A stretch of 64,000 nucleotides of DNA from Phycisphaeraceae bacterium (GTDB taxonomy: Bacteria > Planctomycetota > Phycisphaerae > Phycisphaerales > Phycisphaeraceae), in contig JAFIFY010000095.1 in the NCBI GenBank assembly GCA_020831765.1, positions 1 to 64,000 on the forward strand. Reading direction: 5' to 3'. Positions within the stretch are counted from its first letter, which is position 1; each line of letters starts with the position of its first letter. The notes under the pieces are model-generated. The model saw nothing but the letters and a program-made list of their open reading frames with translations, was not told where the DNA came from and ran no database searches. This document shows positions 55,937-64,000 of the stretch, piece after piece. The position numbers and the translations under genes were made by a program.

Positions 55937-57976
55937 CTACGAGGCGCGTGTTCGGCGGCCGATCAGCAGCGCTGCGCCGGCCAGCAGCGCCCCGATTGAG
56001 CCCGGTTCCGGGATCACGACCAGACTGAAACTCTGGTCGTCGTAGTCGGCAAGCCATTGCAGGTCCCCGCCCAGTTCCGGCAGGTCGTAGCGAGTGAAAA
56101 CGTCCAGGAGGCTGCCGCTGGTCTGGGCAAGCGTGAATCGGTCGCCCAGTTCAGGCTCGAAGCCCCCTTCCAGCAAAACTTCCAGCTCGCCTGTCAAGTG
56201 AAGCTGAACGCCCGAGCCGCCAATATTGCGGATCAGGTCATGATCCTGCCCCGCGTCAGTACCACCGATCGCCAATCGCACGGTTGAAGCGGACCCAAAG
56301 GCCACCAGGCCCTCCAGTTCCACTTCAACCCCGGCCGCCGCGCCGTACCCGGGCTCGTAGACATCCCGGAAACGGACCCACGATGCACTGGCGATTCGCC
56401 CCGGCCCCTTGACCGGCCCATCAAAGACACTGGGGTGCAGCGTGTGCTTCACGATTTCGCCGTCAGCCATGTTGTGGATCGGCCCGTGGATGGTGGTGCG
56501 ATACAGATCGATGCGCCCCTTGTTGACCAGGGGCGCATCAAATTGATGCTCCACCGCGAGGACATTGTGGGTCTGCGGCTCATCGCGGCTGACCAGAGTG
56601 CCCTCATTGAGAAAGCCGCCATCCCTGGCGTGGATCATGCCACGGGCCTGGATCGTACCGGCGTTCTCCCAGCCATCGGCGATCACCTGTCCATTGGGCC
56701 CGATCCGCAGGAGCCGGTTCTCGCGTACCTGAATCCGATCAAGCACCTCGACCGTTCCGTTGGTACCCAGTTGGTAGCCGTCGGGCACCTGTGAGACAAA
56801 GGACCCATCGGCTCCATCCGGCCCCACGCCCAGCGGCGACTCGGTGATGCGCAGATGCCCCCCACCAACGGCCAGGGTGCCGCCACCGAAAACCGTGGTC
56901 GCCGCGACTTCCATCAGGGCGCCGCTCTCCACGCGCGCCTGGCCGCCGGATCGGACTTCCAGCCGGGTCCGGTGGGTGATCCCATCAATTTCGTAGGCCT
57001 CTCCGGCATAGAACCGGGCATTGTTCGAAACCCGCAGCGTCCCCCTGGAATGGATGAAGACATCTTGACCGCCCACCATGTTCCATACTGTCGGCTCACC
57101 GCCGACAAAGCCGGTGCCACTGACCTCGAGCAGACCCATACCGGTATCGGTCCCCGCCGCGGCGACATGCAACGGCCGCTCGTGGTCAACCCGCGCCCCG
57201 CCGATGACCGACATCGTTCCGTCGCCATGCAGTCCCACCCGCGTGCCCGTGTTGCTCGCGCTGGGATTCATGCGAATGTTGGCGTAGGCGTTCTCTCCGG
57301 CCACGGTGAATGTGCCGTAACCCTGCTCATCCAATCCGATGATGAGCTGCCGGAACGGGTGATGTTCAAGTTGGCCCTCCAGCCGGATATGGCCGTTTCT
57401 TCTCAGGCCGACGCCCAGTTCGATATCCGAATTCACACGAACCGAATGGGCCAGCCCGGTCGTGATCCGCAGCAGTGGATCCTGGTCGGGTGTCCCACCA
57501 TGCGGCACCCGGCCCACGATGAGTTCACCGATGTTCAACCGCATCGGCTGCTCGGGCGGTGTTTCCCTCATCTGGAGTCGGAGACGAACTTCCCGGCCGG
57601 CCACTTCGATGCGGCCCACCGTGTACTGGCCGCCGGGAAGATGAAAGCCGGGGAAAGGGTCGTTGAAATCAACCAGCACCAGGCTGTCTCGCCTGCCCAT
57701 ACCGAAATACGCGCCGCGCTGATGATTGGGCGGACCGGAAACCGACTGGCCATTCACATCTGCCTGTTCCCATGAATCGGAATCGAAGAACTGGCCGCGC
57801 GACTGGGTCTCATACTCGGCCAGTCCTGAATGCACGAACGGCACATCCCAGTTATGCACCGGCATGTCATCGGCCCGTGCGGTGCCGTCAAGAGGTTCGC
57901 CCAAAACCATCCCCAAAGCCAACGCCACGGAACAAGCCCTGCCCGCCAAGCCCCCGTTCCAATCTCTCCAGATCAT
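55937..57976 (-). CDS. PEP-CTERM autotransporter-like surface protein
   Basis: A 679-residue secreted protein. An N-terminal signal peptide (about 1-35, ARA cleavage region) is followed by beta-rich, Gly-rich repeats (ITTGLAHSV..., GYGTFTVAGENA, GGTLAVGGGHL) like parallel-beta adhesins. It ends with a PEP-CTERM sorting signal: IPEPGS, a hydrophobic stretch, then RRTRAS. Exosortase cleaves such tails and targets proteins to the surface or exopolymer. AAGGG precedes the ATG at 57976. A perfect palindrome lies about 45 bases upstream. Confidence 0.87.
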   Translation of the reverse strand: MIWRDWNGGLAGRACSVALALGMVLGEPLDGTARADDMPVHNWDVPFVHSGLAEYETQSRGQFFDSDSWEQADVNGQSVSGPPNHQRGAYFGMGRRDSLVLVDFNDPFPGFHLPGGQYTVGRIEVAGREVRLRLQMRETPPEQPMRLNIGELIVGRVPHGGTPDQDPLLRITTGLAHSVRVNSDIELGVGLRRNGHIRLEGQLEHHPFRQLIIGLDEQGYGTFTVAGENAYANIRMNPSASNTGTRVGLHGDGTMSVIGGARVDHERPLHVAAAGTDTGMGLLEVSGTGFVGGEPTVWNMVGGQDVFIHSRGTLRVSNNARFYAGEAYEIDGITHRTRLEVRSGGQARVESGALMEVAATTVFGGGTLAVGGGHLRITESPLGVGPDGADGSFVSQVPDGYQLGTNGTVEVLDRIQVRENRLLRIGPNGQVIADGWENAGTIQARGMIHARDGGFLNEGTLVSRDEPQTHNVLAVEHQFDAPLVNKGRIDLYRTTIHGPIHNMADGEIVKHTLHPSVFDGPVKGPGRIASASWVRFRDVYEPGYGAAAGVEVELEGLVAFGSASTVRLAIGGTDAGQDHDLIRNIGGSGVQLHLTGELEVLLEGGFEPELGDRFTLAQTSGSLLDVFTRYDLPELGGDLQWLADYDDQSFSLVVIPEPGSIGALLAGAALLIGRRTRAS

Positions 57977-58020
57977 TGCATCACCCTTTGCCAGAAACAC
58001 TGCGCAGAAACGCACCGGGC

Positions 58021-58034
58021 ATGACCTTGGTCAT
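58021..58034 (-). promoter_or_regulatory. Operator-like palindrome before the PEP-CTERM gene
   Basis: ATGACC-TT-GGTCAT is a perfect 14-base inverted repeat 45 bases before the ATG at 57976, in the 257-base divergent gap with dgt. Its size and symmetry fit a dimeric regulator site. No matching regulator was identified. Confidence 0.3.
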
Positions 58035-58233
58035 ACCGATGCGCCCCGCTGATCTCCACATATCAACGCTTTGGCATGCTAGGCCCCGATGCTCGAACAG
58101 TTCAACCCGTCATTCACAGGACCACCGCATCCGAAACGCGACCCATAAAACCCGGGCAATCGCTGGTCTATCCGCCCGATCGAAGTTCCTGCTTTCTCGT
58201 ATCATCCGAGCCGTCCCCGCGGAATCAAACTTT

Positions 58234-59553
58234 ATGGACTGGCAACAGCTTCTCTCCGATCACCGCATGCCCTATGACGACCGTCCGGCCCGCGCATCGG
58301 AGCCTGAACGCTATCGCTCGGCGTTCGAGGCCGATTACGACCGCGTGGTTTACTCCGCCGCGTTCCGACGACTGGCGCGCAAGACGCAGGTTCACCCGAT
58401 GGCGACCAATGACCACGTCCATAACCGCCTGACCCATTCGATCGAGGTGGCCAGTGTCGGTCGCTCCTTTGCCCGAAGACTCGGCGATTTCCTCATGCGG
58501 CAAGGGAAGCTCCAAGCCCGGAACATCGAAGACCTGTGCCAGATACTTCAGGCCGCATGCCTGGTGCATGACATAGGCAACCCGCCATTCGGTCACGCGG
58601 GAGAGTTCGCCATCCGAGAATGGGTCCGAACCCACAAGACACTGGTGTTTCAGGCACCCGGATGCGCGGTACCCGAAGCGATGCAAGCAGACCTGCTGGC
58701 CTTCGAGGGCAACGCCCAGGGATTTCGACTCGCGGCCCGCACGGACCTCAAGGGCGATTTCATGCGCCTGACCTGGGCGACATTGGGAGCCATGATCAAG
58801 TATCCGTGGACTTCAATGGATCCGCGGGCCGAGGCGACTTCTAAATTCAACGTGTTCTCATCCGAGGTTGGCCTGTTCAGACAAATGGTTGAAGGCCTGG
58901 GCATGGTCGGGCCGTCGGGCGAGGCGGCGCGTCATCCGCTTTCGTTCCTTTCCGAAGCTGCCGACGATATCTGCTATCGGATTCTGGACCTCGAAGATGC
59001 GGTGCAACTGAACATCCTGAATGAAGCGCAGGTTCGCGATCTTCTGCTCGATCTGCTGCCGGGTGAGAAATCCCAACCAGATCGAGACCGACCCCTGGGC
59101 TATCTGCGCGGCCAGGTGATCAAACTCCTGGTCGATGAATGCTGGGCCGTGTTCGAGAAGGACTATGCATCGATCATGGCCGGCACGCGCAGTCACGATC
59201 TCAAACAATGCCTGCCGGAAGCCACACGCACGTTTCTTACGCGCGTCAGCGAGCTCTACGCGACGATCTTCGCCACGCGAAACAAGGTCGCAACGGAACT
59301 GGGCGCCTACCAGACACTGGGCAGGATTCTGGAAGTGCTGATCCAGGCGATCCAGGCGCTGAGTCTGAAGGGCGACCATGAATCGGTTGATTTTCTCAAT
59401 CGCAGGCGGCTGGAGTTGGCCTGGGGCAGGGAATACACGATCCGGCATGCCACGCAAAGCTACGACTGGTGGCTGCGACAGGTGATGGATTACGTATCAG
59501 GCCTGACCGACAACTATGCCCGGCAACTTTCACGCGAAATCGCGGGGGTGTAG
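58234..59553 (+). CDS. dgt: dGTP triphosphohydrolase
   Basis: A 439-residue HD-domain enzyme. The metal ligands show as His68 (RLTHSIEV) and His112/Asp113 (LVHDIGNPPFGH), and AADDICYRI supplies the later Asp. It splits dGTP, and often other dNTPs, into nucleoside and triphosphate. ATG at 58234 fits the family start; the frame extends upstream to 57772 over unrelated sequence. It is divergent from the PEP-CTERM gene and convergent with rnc. Confidence 0.93.
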   Translation: MDWQQLLSDHRMPYDDRPARASEPERYRSAFEADYDRVVYSAAFRRLARKTQVHPMATNDHVHNRLTHSIEVASVGRSFARRLGDFLMRQGKLQARNIEDLCQILQAACLVHDIGNPPFGHAGEFAIREWVRTHKTLVFQAPGCAVPEAMQADLLAFEGNAQGFRLAARTDLKGDFMRLTWATLGAMIKYPWTSMDPRAEATSKFNVFSSEVGLFRQMVEGLGMVGPSGEAARHPLSFLSEAADDICYRILDLEDAVQLNILNEAQVRDLLLDLLPGEKSQPDRDRPLGYLRGQVIKLLVDECWAVFEKDYASIMAGTRSHDLKQCLPEATRTFLTRVSELYATIFATRNKVATELGAYQTLGRILEVLIQAIQALSLKGDHESVDFLNRRRLELAWGREYTIRHATQSYDWWLRQVMDYVSGLTDNYARQLSREIAGV

Positions 59554-59581
59554 ATCGCAGGCAACGGCATGCCGTCGGGGA

Positions 59582-60421
59582 TCAGTCGCCATCGGGTCCC
59601 TTCGAGCCATCATCGGACCCGCCGACCGATTGACCCTCGTCGCTGGAGACGGGCGTTGCCGCGGCCTGGGCGGTGCCATCGAGCATCGCGATGATGGCCT
59701 CGACCGCCAGGGAGGTGTCGCGTAACCGGACCCTGCCATCTTCTAACACGTCCGCCAGGCCGATCGATTCCAGCGCCAGGAGCGCTGCCTTCTGTTCGGC
59801 TTCTTTCTTCGTCGGCGCCCAGGCCGAATCGAAGCGTCGGCCGCGTATCTCGACGCAGACCTCGAAACATTTGGCATGGTCCGGTCCTTTTTCGTCAAGG
59901 AGCACGTAGACCGGGTTGGCCGGCAGGTGCTTCTGGGCGAACTGCTGCAGGACGCTCTTAAAATTTTGCTGGTGAACCGAATCGACCGATTCGAGGATGT
60001 ACGGCTGGACGTGGGTCAGGATGAACTCCCGCGCGGCGTCCATGCCGCCATCGAGGTAGATCGCGGCGATCGTGGCCTCGAAAACCGCCGCAGCGATACT
60101 CGGCGGCAGATTCGGACGATTGATCATGCCCTTGCCCAAATTAAGGAGGCTGACCATCTCCAGGTCTTCGGTAATCCGGGCGCAGGTTTTCCTGCTGACG
60201 ACATTGCTCTTGATTTTGGTCAGTTCGCCTTCAAGAAAGGTCGGATAGTTGCGGAACAGATATTCCGAAACGATCATGCCAAGAATCGCATCGCCCAGGA
60301 ACTCCATCCGTTCGTTGGACTCAAGCCGGGTATCGGCACTGGATGCATGAGTGAGCGCCTCGGTCAGAATTGACTCGTCTTTGAAGTGGTATCCTGTAAT
60401 TTGGGCGACTTTATCCCGCAT
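59582..60421 (-). CDS. rnc: Ribonuclease III
   Basis: A 279-residue enzyme. The RNase III signature NERMEFLGD is at 36-44 and the second catalytic Glu115 lies in FEATIAA. A dsRNA-binding domain follows at about 152-220. The last 50 residues form an acidic Gly/Ser/Asp-rich tail that is longer than usual. The enzyme processes rRNA precursors and double-stranded RNA. ATG at 60421 is used; a GTG two codons upstream is possible. It is divergent from the S55-type gene. Confidence 0.95.
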   Translation of the reverse strand: MRDKVAQITGYHFKDESILTEALTHASSADTRLESNERMEFLGDAILGMIVSEYLFRNYPTFLEGELTKIKSNVVSRKTCARITEDLEMVSLLNLGKGMINRPNLPPSIAAAVFEATIAAIYLDGGMDAAREFILTHVQPYILESVDSVHQQNFKSVLQQFAQKHLPANPVYVLLDEKGPDHAKCFEVCVEIRGRRFDSAWAPTKKEAEQKAALLALESIGLADVLEDGRVRLRDTSLAVEAIIAMLDGTAQAAATPVSSDEGQSVGGSDDGSKGPDGD

Positions 60422-60581
60422 GAGCACTCACTGGGCGAACCCGCCACTGAAAAGAAAGCCTCACCGAGCGATGGCCTTGCAGCACCTCAGGAGTATAGGA
60501 TTCGCCGATTCAACACCCCACCCCGGGGTCCGGACCCGCATGGCCGACCATGGCGAGGCTTCGGGCGGACCCCACGCGGAC

Positions 60582-62636
60582 ATGAGTATCTGGATGATGA
60601 ACAAACCTGTCAAGCATTCAAGACCGTTTTTTCCCCTGCTGCTGATCGCTGTCCTGCTGGCCTGCGGCGCGGCCCCGGCGTTTGCCGCCCAGACCGCCAA
60701 GGATGTCAAGAAGCCCGTTGCGGCACGCGTTTCGGCCGATGATGAGGCCCGCCGCCTGAACATCATGGACATCGATGAGGTCCGGATCGGCATGCGCGGC
60801 TATGGCCTGACGGTCTTCAACGGCGCGAAGATCGAGCCGTTTGAACTGGAGGTCATCTCGGTGAACCGCCAGCAGGCTCCCGGACGCGCATCGTTCTGGA
60901 TCGTCTCGGACGATCCACGGCTGGAGCTCAGCGGTCCGGTGATGGGCATGAGCGGCTCGCCGATATACCTATGGGAGAAGGGCGAGGAGAAGGAGCTTGG
61001 TGAGGGCGGACGGCTGGCCGGTGCCTTTGCCTTCGGCTACATGGGGGTTCGCCGGTGCTACGCCGGGATCACACCCATCGCAGAGATGCTTCGGGCGGCC
61101 GATCGCACGCCTCGTCTGGCCGACCTTGAAAATCGACGGCCCGTCCTGACCGGACGCCCCGACCCGCGGCCGGCGATCCAACTGATGATCGATACCGCCC
61201 AACGTCAGACCGGCAATGTCCAACCGTGGCGCGCCAATTCGTTGATCGAAGCTCTGGATCAGGCGATGGGATCGATCGATTCGCCGACTCGACGTGATCC
61301 GCTTCCCGCTCCTCCGGCGGGACTGGCCGGGCAGGACGGCCATGTTCAGCGCCTGATGATGCCCGTGGCGTTCGAAAACGCCGAAATCGCCCGGATGTTC
61401 GCGCCGCTGCTGGAACCACATGGGCTGATGGCTGTCTCGGGGGCCGGAGCCACCACCGGTTTGCCGCCGCTGGATATCGATCCGGATTCGATCAAGCTCG
61501 AGCCGGGAAGCATGGTCACGATTCCCTTCGCGTTCGGCGATCTGAGCCTGGCGGCTTCCGGAACCGTCACTCACATCATGCCTGATGGCCGGGTGCTGGC
61601 GTTCGGCCATGGCATGGATGGGATCGGCGATACCGAAATGCCGATGAGCACCGGCTTTGTCCATTTCATCGTGCCCCGGTACCAGGGAAGCTTCAAGCTT
61701 TCCGGCTCCGCTCAGATGCAAGGGGCCATTCTTCGGGATGAGAGCACCGCGGTGATCGGCAAGCCCGGCCTGAATCTCAAGACTTCCCCGCTGGAGGTCG
61801 AAGTCCATATCCCCGGCCAGCCGGTTCGGACGTTCAACTATCAGATGCTCCGCAATCCCAATTTCATCGGGCAGATGCTCGGCCTTCTGGTCGTTCGCTC
61901 GGCCATCAGTGAGCAAGGCTTCCCGGAAGAGAACACCGTCCGACTTCGCGGAACGCTTGAATTCGAGGGGGACGAGAAAGTCGAGATCGATACCACCACG
62001 GCGGATGCCTCGCCCATGGCATTGATGATGGCCATTGCGCCTTTTGTCAATTCGCTGGCCAACAATCCGTTCGATCAGCGTCTACTGACCGGCGCCAAGC
62101 TCCGGGTCGATGTCGAGCCGGAGATCCGATACGCGGCGATCATCGGCGCGCGGGTCGATCGGCGAGTGGTTGCGCCCGGCGAGAATCTGGTGGTTCGTGT
62201 CGGCCTGCGTCCATTCAGAGCCGAAACCATCTACCGCAACCTCGAGATTCCCATTCCCCAGGACCTTTCTGAAGGCAGCCACACGCTCGTTCTGGCCTCC
62301 GGCGAAAGCTACCTGCGGCGCTGGCAACAGTTGAATCCGCACCGGTCGCTCATCCGCGACAGCGCGGACCTGCTGGATGTGATCCGCAATATCACCCGTG
62401 TCCGGGATGATGAGCTGATCGCCCTTCTGCCCCACGGCCCGATGGGCGTTGCGGTGGACCGCACGGAACTGCCCAATCTGCCCGGCAGCCGCGCGGCGAT
62501 GCTGGCCCCGCCCTCACCCGAACGCACCGTCCGGGCTTTCCGGCGGAGCAGTGAAACCGTATTTCCCATGCCGTTCATGGTGTCCGGCTCGGTCGAGGTC
62601 AGCTTTACGGTTTCCCGCGACGCGCCGCCGTACTAG
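60582..62636 (+). CDS. S55 (SpoIVB-type) peptidase-like secreted protein
   Basis: A 684-residue protein with a signal peptide (about 1-35). Residues 65-75 (VRIGMRGYGLTVF region) and GMSGSPIY at 122-129 match S55 peptidases; Ser124 is the likely nucleophile. A GHG segment near 341-343 with later GxFKLSGS resembles the SpoIVB His region, but here it lies after the Ser motif instead of before it. The rest is beta-rich. It may cut periplasmic proteins or be a non-sporulation relative. It precedes the propeller-like gene on the same strand by about 120 bases. Confidence 0.75.
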   Translation: MSIWMMNKPVKHSRPFFPLLLIAVLLACGAAPAFAAQTAKDVKKPVAARVSADDEARRLNIMDIDEVRIGMRGYGLTVFNGAKIEPFELEVISVNRQQAPGRASFWIVSDDPRLELSGPVMGMSGSPIYLWEKGEEKELGEGGRLAGAFAFGYMGVRRCYAGITPIAEMLRAADRTPRLADLENRRPVLTGRPDPRPAIQLMIDTAQRQTGNVQPWRANSLIEALDQAMGSIDSPTRRDPLPAPPAGLAGQDGHVQRLMMPVAFENAEIARMFAPLLEPHGLMAVSGAGATTGLPPLDIDPDSIKLEPGSMVTIPFAFGDLSLAASGTVTHIMPDGRVLAFGHGMDGIGDTEMPMSTGFVHFIVPRYQGSFKLSGSAQMQGAILRDESTAVIGKPGLNLKTSPLEVEVHIPGQPVRTFNYQMLRNPNFIGQMLGLLVVRSAISEQGFPEENTVRLRGTLEFEGDEKVEIDTTTADASPMALMMAIAPFVNSLANNPFDQRLLTGAKLRVDVEPEIRYAAIIGARVDRRVVAPGENLVVRVGLRPFRAETIYRNLEIPIPQDLSEGSHTLVLASGESYLRRWQQLNPHRSLIRDSADLLDVIRNITRVRDDELIALLPHGPMGVAVDRTELPNLPGSRAAMLAPPSPERTVRAFRRSSETVFPMPFMVSGSVEVSFTVSRDAPPY

Positions 62637-62755
62637 AGGCCCTGGGCCACAAGCCTGAGCACCTTCGACCATGAACCAATCTCCTGATCGCGCATCGGCC
62701 TGAATCAGGAGTTCGACCCCGCAAACCCCATTCCCCGTAGTACTGGAACCGTCTC

Positions 62756-64000
62756 ATGAATTCGTCTTCGCAGTCATTCCGGCCCCTGAATTCACTCGCC
62801 AGCGCCCTGGCCGTCGGCATTTCAACGCTGGCGATCGCCGCGTCTTCCCTGGCGGTTCAGCCCCAGACATGGCAGCATCAGACGCCGGCCGACTTCAACC
62901 AGGGAAAGCTGGACAATGCCGTGGTCACCAGTTTCGGTGACCTCAAGCCGGCAACGCAGTCCCGGGATATCGGCAAGCTGGAGGATGATCTGACGGTCAT
63001 CCATGCCATTTACGCTCTTGAAGATGACCTTTACATCGCCGCCGGGCCGAGAACGACGCTGCTCAAACGCGACGGCGACGAAATCGAAAAGATTCTCAGC
63101 CTCGAAGGCGAGCAGATTTTCTGGCTGGGTGAGTGGGAAGGACGACCGCTGGTGGCGGTGAGCGGCGAAGAGACCAGCCGGCTCGCGGTGCTTGATGGCG
63201 AAGAACTGGACACGCTGATGCCACTGCCCGAGGATGTCCGCTATATCTGGGACGTGATCACCGTCGGGCGGATCATCTACGTGGCCACCGGCACCGAAGG
63301 CCGCGTGCTCCGGCTCAACCCGGCCGCGCGGCGAGATGCCGATCGCATCAAGGTTGTTCTTGATGCCCCGCAATCCAACATTCTTCGCCTGGCCAAGGAT
63401 GCCAACGGCCGACTCTATGCCGGCACCGACACCGATGGCCTGGTTTACCGCATCAGCCTTGAAGATGTGGACAACCCCAGCGTATTCGTCATGCTGGATG
63501 CCAACGAACCGGAGATCGGCTCGCTGATCGCCATGCCCGATGGCACGATCTATGTCGGCACGGCCGATGCCTCGCAAGCCCGACCGGGCAGCATGCTTCG
63601 CCCCCGCGAGGGCGATGAAGGCCGCGCAGAGACACTGCCCGCCACGCCTGATGCCCCCCCTCCCGCACCGGAACCCATCGACGCCCCGGATCAGCCCGAG
63701 GCCGAGCGGCCCGTCGAACCCGCGCCCGAAAACGCCCAGGATTCGGCAGCTCCGGAAGCCCCCGACCACCCGACCAACGACCAGGAGCAGGCAGCGCCAT
63801 CCGAACCGGAAGCTGACGGCCAACCCGACGACGCCCCGGCCAACGGCGCCGATGAACCGGCAACTGAGAATCAGTCCTGGGGGCGCCTCGGTGCCCAGGG
63901 GCACCTATCGCCGCGGGATATGACGCTCCAGCAGTTGACCACCGCGCTGAACGCCGCCGAAGGTCGCGCAGCCCCAACGCCCGAGCAGCGGGATGCCCTG
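62756..64000 (+). CDS. Secreted beta-propeller-like protein, partial (3' end beyond the window)
   Basis: The frame is open from ATG 62756 through the last base, 415 codons. A signal peptide (about 1-33) is followed by repeated blades of about 45 residues with patterns like DDLYIAAGPRTTLLKR, GRIIYVATGTEGRVLRL and GRLYAGTDTDGLVYRI, typical of WD40/NHL-like propellers. A Pro/Glu/Ala/Asp-rich linker covers about 283-377 before a further structured part. It sits just after the S55-type gene and could be its partner or substrate. Function is otherwise unknown. Confidence 0.75.
   Translation, partial: MNSSSQSFRPLNSLASALAVGISTLAIAASSLAVQPQTWQHQTPADFNQGKLDNAVVTSFGDLKPATQSRDIGKLEDDLTVIHAIYALEDDLYIAAGPRTTLLKRDGDEIEKILSLEGEQIFWLGEWEGRPLVAVSGEETSRLAVLDGEELDTLMPLPEDVRYIWDVITVGRIIYVATGTEGRVLRLNPAARRDADRIKVVLDAPQSNILRLAKDANGRLYAGTDTDGLVYRISLEDVDNPSVFVMLDANEPEIGSLIAMPDGTIYVGTADASQARPGSMLRPREGDEGRAETLPATPDAPPPAPEPIDAPDQPEAERPVEPAPENAQDSAAPEAPDHPTNDQEQAAPSEPEADGQPDDAPANGADEPATENQSWGRLGAQGHLSPRDMTLQQLTTALNAAEGRAAPTPEQRDAL

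Noticed and set aside
59564-59575. Perfect palindrome ACGGCATGCCGT between dgt and rnc as a bidirectional terminator
   Set aside because: It has no loop and no T-run on either side, so it would not form a terminator hairpin.
62822-63904. Minus-strand frame of 360 codons
   Set aside because: Antisense to the secreted propeller-like gene that runs to the window edge; Gly/Arg-rich with no family match.

Overview
The window is a compact, high-GC bacterial chromosome segment with short gaps, about 43 protein genes, one tRNA and no recognisable mobile element, CRISPR array or rRNA. The gene content suggests a planctomycete, probably of the Phycisphaerae type. The grounds are a PEP-CTERM surface protein, LL-diaminopimelate aminotransferase (dapL), a fused MetX-MetW, an agarase-like GH50 protein, a MGH1/GH63 glucosidase, a secreted parallel beta-helix protein and an S55-type peptidase. 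This is inference from gene content; no 16S rRNA is present to settle it.

Layout. 1-11489 (minus strand) is a type II secretion/type IV pilus-like cluster. In transcription order it encodes a second assembly ATPase (9735-11489), the retraction ATPase PilT, GspE, GspF and the pseudopilins G, H, I, J and K; the K gene runs off the left edge. 11744-18020 is gltBD, glutamate synthase, with a long leader and a good promoter. 18592-22458 pairs a GH63-type glucosidase with a glucose dehydrogenase-like enzyme. 22667-26578 (plus) holds rsmA, a GT2 glycosyltransferase, a possible BshC-like protein and an unknown protein. 26591-28714 is a secreted toroid-fold protein. 29016-33106 is alaS and dapL, followed by an orphan PilZ protein, a PfkB sugar kinase and a HEAT/TPR protein.

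35705-39172 (minus) carries uxaA and kdgT (hexuronate/ketodeoxygluconate use) and tspO. 39226-41949 (plus) is an RluA pseudouridine synthase translationally coupled to a methyltransferase, then rnhA. 41978-45949 is a divergent pair: a parvulin-like lipoprotein and a secreted beta-helix protein. 45997-48697 is a HAD phosphatase and the metX-metW fusion. 48735-52564 is a heterodimeric ABC exporter whose two subunits carry complementary defects that would make one degenerate ATP site. 52734-55561 is a lipoprotein coupled to the GH50-like protein. Then come tRNA-Ser(GCU), the PEP-CTERM protein, dgt, rnc, the S55-type peptidase, and a secreted propeller-like protein that runs off the right edge.

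How the genes fit together. Three themes recur: a retractable secretion or pilus machine; polysaccharide and uronate use (beta-helix, toroid, GH63, GH50-like, uxaA, kdgT, glucose dehydrogenase); and central nitrogen, amino-acid and RNA housekeeping (gltBD, metXW, dapL, alaS, rsmA, rluA, rnc, rnhA). I found no clear-cut new defence or mobile system. The most unusual points are the E-F-G-H-I-J-K pseudopilin operon with PilT and a duplicate ATPase plus oversized minor pseudopilins, the possible BshC relative, and the disordered basic tails at the rluA/methyltransferase junction.
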